64,000 bases of DNA from Planctomicrobium piriforme (GTDB lineage: Bacteria > Planctomycetota > Planctomycetia > Planctomycetales > Planctomycetaceae), in NCBI RefSeq assembly GCF_900113665.1, contig NZ_FOQD01000006.1:124001-188000 (forward strand). Reading direction: 5' to 3'. This document shows, in pieces, positions 17,317-24,179 of the stretch. The notes under the pieces were generated by a model that was not told the DNA's origin, did not search any database, and saw nothing but the letters and a program-made list of their open reading frames with translations. The translations under genes and the position numbers were made by a program. The number at the start of each line of letters is the position of its first letter. Position 1 is the stretch's first letter.

Positions 17317-18009
17317 ATGGTTTCTCTTGCCCAGCCCACTGCCCCTGAACTGTTGGCCGTCGACAACGATCGACCGCTGATGCGGAAGCCGGTGTCGACA
17401 TCGGCCGCCCTGCAGGCCAACATCCTGGCGCTGAATCGCAACTTCCTGGCAGTGCAGGTGATTTCCGCCAAACGGGCATTCTGCCTGTTGTGCAAAGGAC
17501 TCGCCGAGGTGATTCATGTCGAAGGAGGCGCGTATTGCGCTTATGACTTCGACGCCTGGCGCGAACTGTGCGACCTGAAGGTGGCTGTCGGCGAGCAACG
17601 GGATTACGAAGACTGGATCCGTGCGGTCAACTTCGAGATTCAGGTGCCGCGCGTGGTCCGCCTGCTGACTTACGACCGGGTGCCGCGGAACACGGTGAAG
17701 TTCAACCGCCGAAATATCTTTCTGCGGGACGGCCACCGTTGCCAGTACTGCGGCAAGCGGTACAGCACGCCGCGGTTGAGCCTGGACCATGTGATGCCCA
17801 AGAGCCGCGGCGGCGCGGACACCTGGGAAAACATTGTCTGTGCCTGTTTGAAGTGCAACGTCGACAAGGGGGGCCGGACTCCCTCCGAGGCGGGCATGAA
17901 GCTGTTGCAGAAGCCGATCAAGCCGAAGCGCAGCCCGTTGTTGAGTCGGCAGTTGTCGCTGAGCAAGTACGAAAGCTGGCGCAACTTCATTCCGCACTCG
18001 ACGGAATAG
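17317..18009 (+). CDS. HNH endonuclease family protein
   Basis: 230 residues; ATG preceded by GAGGAGC. The C-terminal half holds an HNH domain: zinc pairs Cys142/Cys145 (CQYC) and Cys177/Cys180 (CLKC), the Asp-His pair at 157-158 in LSLDHVMPKSRGG, and Asn172 in WENIV. The N-terminal 120 residues (ALNRNFLAVQVISAKRAFCL...YDRVPRNTVKFNRRNIFLRD) are the conserved partner region of a housekeeping-like HNH family found widely in planctomycetes and other phyla. This differs from homing or phage HNH enzymes. The cellular role is not known to me. It is monocistronic and ends before a bidirectional terminator at 18044. Confidence 0.9.
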   Translation: MVSLAQPTAPELLAVDNDRPLMRKPVSTSAALQANILALNRNFLAVQVISAKRAFCLLCKGLAEVIHVEGGAYCAYDFDAWRELCDLKVAVGEQRDYEDWIRAVNFEIQVPRVVRLLTYDRVPRNTVKFNRRNIFLRDGHRCQYCGKRYSTPRLSLDHVMPKSRGGADTWENIVCACLKCNVDKGGRTPSEAGMKLLQKPIKPKRSPLLSRQLSLSKYESWRNFIPHSTE

Positions 18010-18043
18010 CTCCGTGCGTCGACATTGTTTGACCTCTCAATAG

Positions 18044-18077
18044 AACAGGCTCACTCCGAGATTGGAGTGAGCCTGTT
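18044..18077. terminator. Bidirectional terminator between convergent genes
   Basis: A perfect 14-base stem, AACAGGCTCACTCC with GGAGTGAGCCTGTT, and a 6-base loop. It lies between the HNH gene (plus) and the coiled-coil zinc-ribbon gene (minus). Confidence 0.88.
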
Positions 18078-18120
18078 TGCGTTCACGGTGAGACGTTTGC
18101 ATCGAGATGCGGCGTCGCGT

Positions 18121-18834
18121 TCAGTGAGCTTCGCGATCGAACGGGTAAAGCAGCCGCCCGCAGACGCTGCAGAAGAGGAGCTTGCCGCTGTTGAGCAGCA
18201 CTCGATTCTGGGGGGTAATGCCGACGTAGCACTGATTGCACATGCCATTTTCGGACGAGGCGAGGCCTTCGGCGCCGTAGGCTTCAACCAGCCGTCGGTA
18301 CTGGGCGTAGAAGTCTTTGGGGATGATTTTTTCGGCTTCGGCGATCTGTTTTTTCAGCTCCTCTTCCTGCTGCATCAGGCCCGAGGCTTTTGTTTCGAAG
18401 TCGTTAGCAAATTTGTGTGCGTCGTCCTGCACCTGCTTGATCAGCAGTTTGCATTCGGCCACCTCGCGCTGCAGGACGTCGACGCGGTCGAGCCATTCGA
18501 GGATCTCATCCTCAAGGACGGCTTTTGCAGCCTGATCGGCGCCGGTCTGTCCGCGAATGATGTCGTATTCGCGATTGGACGAAGCGGTATTCAGTTTTCC
18601 CTGCAGGTCGTTGAGGTGGGATTCCTTGCTACGAAGGTCGAGGTTCTTGCGGTCGACCGTGGCACGGGCGTCTTTCCACTCCTGTTCTTTGACCGCCAGT
18701 TGCTGTTCTGCTTCCGTCACTCGCGCTTGCCGGGCCTTGATCTGCCGGGGACCTTTGATGAGGTGGTCCTGAGCTTCCTTGAGCTGCACGAGCAATGAAT
18801 GCAGGTGATTGAACTGCGCAGCAACAGATGCCAT
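18121..18834 (-). CDS. Coiled-coil protein with C4-type zinc ribbon (DUF164 type)
   Basis: 237 residues from the ATG at 18834, which has GGAG 7 bases upstream. Residues 5-170 are a long alpha-helical coiled coil rich in Glu, Gln, Lys and Leu. The last 55 residues form a C4 zinc ribbon (CNQCYVGI and CSVCGRLLY), the DUF164/zf-RING_7 signature. Homologues occur in most bacterial phyla and are thought to act in nucleic-acid-linked processes, but the molecular role is not settled. Length and architecture match the family. No operon partners. Confidence 0.9.
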   Translation of the reverse strand: MASVAAQFNHLHSLLVQLKEAQDHLIKGPRQIKARQARVTEAEQQLAVKEQEWKDARATVDRKNLDLRSKESHLNDLQGKLNTASSNREYDIIRGQTGADQAAKAVLEDEILEWLDRVDVLQREVAECKLLIKQVQDDAHKFANDFETKASGLMQQEEELKKQIAEAEKIIPKDFYAQYRRLVEAYGAEGLASSENGMCNQCYVGITPQNRVLLNSGKLLFCSVCGRLLYPFDREAH

Positions 18835-19058
18835 GCGGCACTCCATAAGCGAATGAAAAAGAGCGTGCCCGACCGCGACAGGGGAGTCGAACCGACCCAC
18901 AAGCCGGCGGCGGACAACAATTATGTTTCTCTAGTCTGGCAGATTTGGCGGCACTTTCAATCAAAACCCGAGCAATCGGTCTGCGGTTGAAGGACGCAAG
19001 TGACCAACCGGGTATTCGAAAGCGAGTGAAAATGATGAGATTCGATTGAAATCGAAGC

Positions 19059-19526
19059 TCACGCAGAGGGGTCGAATTTCGACAACGGGATGTTCAGGGC
19101 CTTCGCGAGCTTTTCTCGCGTCATTGCAGTCGGACTGTGCTGGCCGTTTTCGATTCGACTTAAATGAGGCTGTGGAATGCCGGCCTTTTTTGCCAACTCC
19201 ATCTGCGTCAGTCCCGCGGATTCCCGTTCGGTACGAATGGTCTTCCCGATGAACTGCAACCAGTTGCCCAGCTCTGGTCCGTTCTCAGCCGGCAATGCGT
19301 ACTGAACAATTTTTCCGGCTTTGTCTTCCAGGATTTCATTCACGGCCTGGAGTGCGGACGCCTGCTCTTCCGCATCTCCGCCCAAAAGATCGGGAAGCAG
19401 TTCGAACAAATCGCCTTGAATCTGCTTAGGCAGGTCGGCAATCTGCTCCCGCAAAACTGCGACCGCCAATGCGAATGAGTTTTCACGGTGCTTGTCGGCA
19501 TTGCGAGGCGCGGTTTTGAGAGCCAT
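19059..19526 (-). CDS. higA: XRE-family antitoxin-like helix-turn-helix protein
   Basis: 155 residues. The C-terminal 55 residues are an XRE helix-turn-helix (TIRTERESAGLTQMELAKKA, then GIPQPHLSRIENG). The N-terminal 90 residues are an alpha-helical extension without a recognised domain. It follows the RelE/HigB-like toxin gene on the same strand after 93 bases, the toxin-first order typical of HigBA systems. It should neutralise the toxin and repress the operon by binding the inverted repeat at 20044-20060. The symbol is by analogy. The extension makes it longer than classical HigA (about 100 residues), so a different antitoxin subfamily is possible. Confidence 0.78.
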   Translation of the reverse strand: MALKTAPRNADKHRENSFALAVAVLREQIADLPKQIQGDLFELLPDLLGGDAEEQASALQAVNEILEDKAGKIVQYALPAENGPELGNWLQFIGKTIRTERESAGLTQMELAKKAGIPQPHLSRIENGQHSPTAMTREKLAKALNIPLSKFDPSA

Positions 19527-19619
19527 TTTGAGTCCCCATCAGTGCGGGTCATCAACTTTGAGGGCAATGGGCTGCGGCCGTTATGGTTCCAGCTGGCCGT
19601 AGCTTCCATTGAGATAATT

Positions 19620-20006
19620 TCACCATCGATGGCGCATGCGAACTTTGTCTCCCAACGGAGTTTTTCCGTCGTTTTTCTTCACGATGAGTCCGAGTACGAT
19701 CAGAGCGCGGCGGCTGTTATCAACGCAAAAGAAGGCCCTGATATTGAGATTCCCCAAGGGGCCTCCCTTGTCTCGAATTTCCCAGAGATCTTCGACCTGG
19801 CGAACATCGACCATTGCACTGTGCGTCGGATCGCCTTGGGCCGCCAGTTGTTTGACTTGCATGGCGATATGGCGGTACTGGCTCGTGCCGAGCACCGCAG
19901 CGGCTTCGTGAGCCGCGAAGTCAAGGATTCCGACGGACCACTCATAACCGGGAGGCGGACCGCCTCCTTTTCTGACTCCGAGTTTGACCTTTCGCCGTTT
20001 CGCCAT
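19620..20006 (-). CDS. higB: RelE/HigB-like (phage Gp49-type) toxin
   Basis: 128 residues. The core YEWSVGILDFAAHEAAAVLG, VEDLWEIRDKGGPLGNLNIR and RAFFCVDNSRRALIVLGLIVKKNDGKTP matches the HigB/RelE superfamily of mRNA-cleaving toxins, here closer to the Gp49-like branch (LWEIR, F..., KK...TP). The basic start MAKRRKVKLGVRKGGGPPPG is an extra. It lies directly downstream of a readable promoter whose -10 box is covered by an inverted repeat. With the XRE gene after it, this makes a type II toxin-antitoxin operon. The activity is inferred from family and context. Confidence 0.8.
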   Translation of the reverse strand: MAKRRKVKLGVRKGGGPPPGYEWSVGILDFAAHEAAAVLGTSQYRHIAMQVKQLAAQGDPTHSAMVDVRQVEDLWEIRDKGGPLGNLNIRAFFCVDNSRRALIVLGLIVKKNDGKTPLGDKVRMRHRW

Positions 20007-20043
20007 GCCGAAATCTCATGGTACGGGTCATCTTCCAATTCAT

Positions 20044-20096
20044 GTTGCATATTATGCAACGTCCCGACCGGTTTTCAAGAAAAACAGTTGCATATT
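20044..20096 (-). promoter_or_regulatory. Toxin-antitoxin promoter with overlapping operator
   Basis: On the minus strand, TTGAAA (reverse of 20073-20078) and CATAAT (reverse of 20051-20056) are 16 bases apart. The -10 box lies inside the inverted repeat GTTGCATATTATGCAAC (20044-20060). The left part, GTTGCATATT, recurs at 20087-20096, upstream of the -35 box, as a second half-site. It is 38 bases before the toxin start, as expected for an autoregulated operator. Confidence 0.72.
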
Positions 20097-20121
20097 TGGA
20101 TTCTTCCAACCAAAACGCAAA

Positions 20122-20151
20122 AGGGGCGGTCGCATTACTGCGGCCGCCCCT
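20122..20151 (-). terminator. Rho-independent terminator
   Basis: AGGGGCGG (20122-20129) pairs with CCGCCCCT (20144-20151), extended by inner GC pairs. On the minus strand it is followed by TTTTGCGTTTT. It ends the secreted-protein gene at 20181-20912. Confidence 0.8.
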
Positions 20152-20180
20152 GGGCGAGTTCAAATTGGCGTCTGGCAGTC

Positions 20181-20912
20181 TCAGTTGATCGGGATCAGGC
20201 TGGGGCTGCTGGCGGATTTTTCGAGTCCGGCACTCGGCTGAACGTCTTCAATGATGGGAGCCGGAGTCGGGATCGGCGAATCGTTCTGAATCGGAGCTCC
20301 CATCACCTGTGAACCGTTCGCGCCGGTCCAGGGAGGAGAGGTGGGCATCAGGCCTGGCGTGGGCAGCGGGGTGGCCGTAGGTGCTGTTCCGAGAATCAGC
20401 CCGCCGGGATGACCGTAGTGGGTGGTCTGGGCCACGGTGGTATGCCACTGGCTGGGAACCGGCGGCGGCGGAATCATGCCGGCGCGGGGCTGCCAGTAGG
20501 GAACATGCTGGTAGTAGTAGCCGAGCTGCGTCGTATCGGTCGGCATGTAGACCGTGGGATAACGCTGCGGCGTCCCTTGAACACCGGGCTGTCCGGTCCA
20601 GGAGTTCGGCCACATTTTGTTATAGGCGACGCCCGTCCGGTAGATCGGCCGCTTCACCGGCGGCGAGAACGTATGGCGACCGCCGTACCCATAGCCTGAG
20701 TCATAGGCCATGCCGCCATAGCCGGCGGACGATCCCGGCGGACAGTTCGCCTGCGGATAGGACGTGCCTTCCGGAATCGGCGCCATCACCGAGTCGCTGA
20801 TCCGGACGACGCCGGCGTTCTCAAAGCTCTGGGCGCTGGCCGGCGCTGTGGCACAGGCGAACAGGCCGCCCGCGATCAGGCAGGACAACAATTGAGAAGG
20901 ATGTCGCAGCAT
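20181..20912 (-). CDS. Secreted Pro/Gly/Tyr-rich protein (first of three neighbours)
   Basis: 243 residues from the ATG at 20912, with GAGGAAG upstream and a signal peptide (MLRHPSQLLSCLIAGGLFAC ending ASAQS). The mature protein has ENAGVVRISDSVMAPIPEG near its start, a Gly/Tyr-rich stretch (GYGGMAYDSGYGYGG), then Pro-rich, Thr-rich low complexity. No enzymatic motif is visible. Together with the next two genes on the same strand it forms a group of exported low-complexity proteins, each with its own signal peptide and 100 or more bases of spacer. These could be cell-surface or crateriform-structure components, but that is a guess from composition. Confidence 0.72.
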   Translation of the reverse strand: MLRHPSQLLSCLIAGGLFACATAPASAQSFENAGVVRISDSVMAPIPEGTSYPQANCPPGSSAGYGGMAYDSGYGYGGRHTFSPPVKRPIYRTGVAYNKMWPNSWTGQPGVQGTPQRYPTVYMPTDTTQLGYYYQHVPYWQPRAGMIPPPPVPSQWHTTVAQTTHYGHPGGLILGTAPTATPLPTPGLMPTSPPWTGANGSQVMGAPIQNDSPIPTPAPIIEDVQPSAGLEKSASSPSLIPIN

Positions 20913-21009
20913 GGCTGTCTTCCTCGGTGAACGATGCAATCTCAAGGCCGCATTAGGGGACGCTTGGCAGCTATTCCGACTCAGGTCCGACCGCCGCCCT
21001 TAAATCAAC

Positions 21010-21678
21010 TCAGTACGCAATCGGAGCAGACGGATACACGCCGGGCACAACAGCGGGAGGCGCCTGGGTGACCGGGTGCAGCACTGGAGTCAGGCGGCTT
21101 GAGGGAACGCCCCAGCCGTAGTTGTAGGTGTGATTGACCACTGGCGCGAGCGGTACCGAGACAGGACCGCCGTAGCCCTGCGCGGCGTAGACCTGTCCAT
21201 CGCGAGCGTCGAAGTACGACGGATCTTGCGGATAGACGATGTGGTACTTGCCGGCGAGCGGATAGTCCTGATGGTGTCCGCTGCCGTCGCCGTGTCCGCA
21301 CTTGCCGCGGAACCAGGCCCCTTTGCGGGCGAAGTCATTGTGAATCCACGAGACAATCTGCCAGGGGAGCGGGGCCTTCTTACAGGTGACGACTTCGCTC
21401 GACTGCGGGCATTGCTGCGGGCACTGCTGTGAGTACTGTTGCGGACAGTTTTGCTGTTCGCAATTCGCCTGGGCGATCGGGGCGGGCGTTGCCGAGGACT
21501 GATCCGGCGACTGTCCGCGAACGACGACATGCGAATCGTTGACGTGGACCACGCCAGCGGACGGATGATGGCCAAGGCGGATCACGCCTTCGACGTCATC
21601 CGCGACAGCCGGAAGCACCGGCAACATGATGCCGGCGATCAGGCACGGCAGGCTCCATCTGCGCAACGAGGTCACCAT
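21010..21678 (-). CDS. Secreted protein with Cys/Gln cluster (second of three neighbours)
   Basis: 222 residues; the ATG at 21678 has AGGG 9 bases upstream and begins a signal peptide (MVTSLRRWSLPCLIAGIMLP, cleavage near AVA-DD). A segment reminiscent of the previous protein (EGVIRLGHHPSAGVVHVND) is followed by a cluster of repeated CPQQ units (about 75-95), then PWQIVSWIHNDFARKGAWFRG. The tail is aromatic with YNYGWGVPSSRLTPV, a motif I recall as recurrent in planctomycete exported proteins. Five or more cysteines suggest disulfides outside the cytoplasm. Function is unknown. Confidence 0.72.
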   Translation of the reverse strand: MVTSLRRWSLPCLIAGIMLPVLPAVADDVEGVIRLGHHPSAGVVHVNDSHVVVRGQSPDQSSATPAPIAQANCEQQNCPQQYSQQCPQQCPQSSEVVTCKKAPLPWQIVSWIHNDFARKGAWFRGKCGHGDGSGHHQDYPLAGKYHIVYPQDPSYFDARDGQVYAAQGYGGPVSVPLAPVVNHTYNYGWGVPSSRLTPVLHPVTQAPPAVVPGVYPSAPIAY

Positions 21679-22039
21679 GATGATCATCCCTGGGGGTCTG
21701 ATGCAGTAATTGCTTGCAGTGTGTTGTCGATGCCCGCGACGTGCGGCGCTGGCGGAGGGCAACGCTGACTCGTGTGAGGCAGGACGTTGAACTCCGTTTC
21801 AAGGTCAACTGGCAACGGTCGGTCGCCATCACTGACCACATTCGCCGACAGCACAATTGCTGAGGCGGGAGTGGATCAGTCTTGTGTCCGGCGTGCGGCG
21901 TCCCCCCTGTCTGACCGGTTCCCTGCGCGGGAATCCGTATGCAGTCAGGCGCGGCAGTGCAGGGCATTCGTCAGGCGCGGTGACGCCTGTGAAGTATCTT
22001 TTGTTCCAACACATCGGACGGCGGTCCGATGAAATTGAT

Positions 22040-22504
22040 TTATCTGATGCGGGGCGGGTGATATCCGCTGAAGAACGGATAGTTGGAACGATATTTCACG
22101 TTCACTTCGGTGCCCTGCAGTTTCCAGTGTTCGTGCTGACGCACGCCAAACGGCGTCCAGAACCAGCCCCCGGTCACCTTGTGGTAGAACGGGGGATACA
22201 TGGCGTGATAGGTGTGCGGGTACAACATCTCGTGCGGCGCGAAGGCCTGATTGGTGATGATCGCTCCGCCGTTATACGGGGGCGTGTACTGCACGGGGCT
22301 GGGATAGAGCGGGGCATTCAGTTGCGGATATTGTCCGCCGGGAACGTAGGTCCCCGGGACGGCGGCCGGGCTGTAGACCTGCCCGTGCGCCTGTTGAACG
22401 CCCTGCATTTGGGAGGGAGCCTGGGAGTAATCCTGGGCGACCGCCACGTTGACCAGCGAGGCCGCGACCAGCGCAGCCCAGACCTTTGTCTGCATCGAGA
22501 ACAT
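22040..22504 (-). CDS. Secreted Pro/Tyr/Gln-rich protein (third of three neighbours)
   Basis: 154 residues. The ATG at 22504 has GGAGGGG six bases upstream and opens a signal peptide (MFSMQTKVWAALVAASLVNV, cleavage near AVA-QD). The mature part is rich in Gln, Pro, Tyr and His (SQMQGVQQAHGQ, YPHTYHAMYPPFYH) and ends with GGWFWTPFGVRQHEHWKLQG and a basic tail. It lacks catalytic motifs. Composition and genome position resemble the two genes downstream on the same strand. A start at 22510 is possible but would place the ribosome site directly against the codon. Confidence 0.7.
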   Translation of the reverse strand: MFSMQTKVWAALVAASLVNVAVAQDYSQAPSQMQGVQQAHGQVYSPAAVPGTYVPGGQYPQLNAPLYPSPVQYTPPYNGGAIITNQAFAPHEMLYPHTYHAMYPPFYHKVTGGWFWTPFGVRQHEHWKLQGTEVNVKYRSNYPFFSGYHPPRIR

Positions 22505-22753
22505 GTGCATCCCCTCCAGCGTTCCCCACAGAATGCAGATCACCTCCTGTGATCCGCACAGCCCGCGCCCGAGCAGCAGCAGCTTGCTTGAAGACGGCCC
22601 CCCGGCCGCGGCTTGTCCATCAAATTCGGCAGGGTCTCAACTTGGCGTTGAGACTTTCATACCTGATCCACCGAAACAGCCGCGTTTTCCGGATTTAAGG
22701 CGTCAAGCTTTGCCACGTCGCAGGAATCGGAGACGGCAGTGCTGCAAAACAAA

Positions 22754-22782
22754 GAAAGCCGATCGCAGTGCGATCGGCTTTC
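22754..22782 (-). terminator. Rho-independent terminator of the thioredoxin gene region
   Basis: A 13-base perfect stem, GAAAGCCGATCGC with GCGATCGGCTTTC, loop AGT. On the minus strand it is followed by TTTGTTTTGC. It directly follows the structured element (22784-22875) when read from the thioredoxin gene. Confidence 0.88.
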
Positions 22783-22783
22783 G

Positions 22784-22875
22784 AGAGCAGTTGGCTCTAC
22801 CGTGTGCAGGCGAATGGACGGTTCTCACTTGATGAGAACCTCAATGATCGCCTGCGGAATACTGAATACGAAAAG
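22784..22875 (-). ncRNA. Structured 92-bp repeated element, copy 2
   Basis: Inverted copy of the element at 15915-16006. It folds with an outer GCAGGCGA/TCGCCTGC stem and a perfect inner hairpin GGTTCTCA-CTTGA-TGAGAACC, plus AGAGCAGTTGGCTCT at one edge. Read on the minus strand it starts about 50 bases after the stop of the thioredoxin gene and ends at a strong terminator, so it could be the 3' end of that mRNA or a separate small RNA. No named RNA family is recognised. Confidence 0.42.
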
Positions 22876-22925
22876 CAATACTGCTCACGCTGTGTTGTTC
22901 TGCGTGATGTGCAGCAGTCTGCTGT

Positions 22926-23429
22926 TCAGCGGACGACCGGGCCCGGTGCGGCAGCGGTCTGAACGGGCTGCGGGTGATACAGCTCGCGGGCAGCGACGAG
23001 CTTCTTCTGGAACGGCGCAGCGGTTTCGTAACCATTGATGCGGCCCAGCAGGTCGGCGTTCGGGCTGAGGACGATGGTGCAGGGCAAGGCATGCACTTCG
23101 AGGATCTCGCCGATCTTCTTTTCCTTGTCGAGGTCGAGATGGACCGCGACAAAGGTGTCGTTGATGTACTTCGAGAGTTCCGGAGTGTTGAGGGTCTGCT
23201 TTTCGAGCTTCTTGCAGAACCCGCACCATTCGGCGCCGAAGACGATGAGAAGCGGCTTGTTCTCGGCGACGGCCTGCTTGTGAGCGGTCTGCAGGCTGGT
23301 GTGCCATTTGATGCCGGCGGGCGCTCCGGCGGGAGGCTTGGCGGCCCCCGGCGGTCCGGCGAGGGTCACGATGGCAAAAGCGGCGACGAACGATGCCACG
23401 ACGACTGAAGAAAGGAGAATCCGTTGCAT
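22926..23429 (-). CDS. Exported thioredoxin-fold protein
   Basis: 167 residues from the ATG at 23429 (a TTG seven codons earlier is less likely). A signal peptide or anchor (MQRILLSSVVVASFVAAFAI) and a Pro/Ala/Gly linker precede a thioredoxin fold with the redox motif Cys69-Gly-Phe-Cys72 in FGAEWCGFCKKLE and the cis-proline segment ALPCTIVL. It resembles the DUF255/thioredoxin_7 group of periplasmic disulfide-handling proteins. It probably acts in the periplasm on exported cysteine proteins; the nearby secreted Cys-rich protein is a possible but unproven client. The 3' region carries the structured repeat and a terminator. Confidence 0.85.
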   Translation of the reverse strand: MQRILLSSVVVASFVAAFAIVTLAGPPGAAKPPAGAPAGIKWHTSLQTAHKQAVAENKPLLIVFGAEWCGFCKKLEKQTLNTPELSKYINDTFVAVHLDLDKEKKIGEILEVHALPCTIVLSPNADLLGRINGYETAAPFQKKLVAARELYHPQPVQTAAAPGPVVR

Positions 23430-23633
23430 GGGCGAGACATCCTGTCGCAATAATTGCCGGTCCCGGCGGCGTCATGCGTCCCTGCTGACGTGATTCCACC
23501 AAGGCTCCTGAATCGGATATCGTCGAAACGACGCAGCGGATTGGCGGGGAAATCGGGGGCGGCAGCAAAAGTGCGAAAAATATCGCCGGGCTTTGAGCAA
23601 GGCGATCTCTCAAGGCCGCGGGGGTTTCCCAGC

Positions 23634-23861
23634 TTAACTCTCTTCGTCGAGGGCGACTTCGAGTTCGTGGCCGTCGAAGCTGACGAGATCGCCGGGGACG
23701 AGTTTGCGGCGGCGGCGGGTTTCGACCTGACCGTTGACCGTCACTTCACCCCCCTGAATGACCAGCTTCGCCTGACCGCCGGTTTGGGCCAGGCCGGTGA
23801 TTTTCATAAACTGATCGAGCCGCAGCGACTCTTCAGGCTGTGCTGTTTCAGGTTCGCTCAT
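23634..23861 (-). CDS. S4 domain RNA-binding protein (YbcJ/YaaA-like)
   Basis: 75 residues, nearly all S4 domain: ESLRLDQFMKITGLAQTGGQ, then AKLVIQGGEVTVNGQVETRRRRKLVPGD. This is the stand-alone S4 family related to E. coli YbcJ and Bacillus YaaA, which binds structured RNA and is probably ribosome-linked. The basic run RRRRK is the RNA-contact strand. It sits alone, with about 200 bases to the thioredoxin gene and 318 bases to the AAA ATPase upstream. Confidence 0.9.
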   Translation of the reverse strand: MSEPETAQPEESLRLDQFMKITGLAQTGGQAKLVIQGGEVTVNGQVETRRRRKLVPGDLVSFDGHELEVALDEES

Positions 23862-24179
23862 TGCTCGGAGTTCTCTGGGGTATTCGGGGCAGATGCGGTC
23901 TCACCTGCGGGGGGATTGTAGCCGGAGCAGGAGATGATCGGCTGAGGCGGGTACTTTGGAAACCGGCGGTCGGATTTCGATAACAGGCACATCAGGAATG
24001 TCGAACCCTTTGGGGTCTGAATGACTCGAACATGCCGACACTGCTGACAAAGGGAAGAGTAAACCGAAGCACCGCCTTCAGGGCTGAAAAACTCGCTGAA
24101 CCGAGGGCACCGCCGGAATCGAGGTTAACAGCTTCGCTCAATTCGGGGCAATGAGGCGATCTCCGCGATCGTATTACCT
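23862..24179. other. Intergenic region, nothing recognised
   Basis: 318 bases between the AAA ATPase stop and the S4 gene start on the same strand. I see no terminator, repeat or gene. The promoter for the S4 gene should lie within it. Confidence 0.4.

Larger units (their letters stand above)
22505..22925. other. Intergenic region with terminator and structured repeat
   Basis: About 420 bases between a leftward gene start and the end of the next leftward gene. It holds the terminator at 22754-22782, the second copy of the 92-bp structured element at 22784-22875, and the leader of the secreted protein gene. No open frame here is convincing. Confidence 0.6.
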
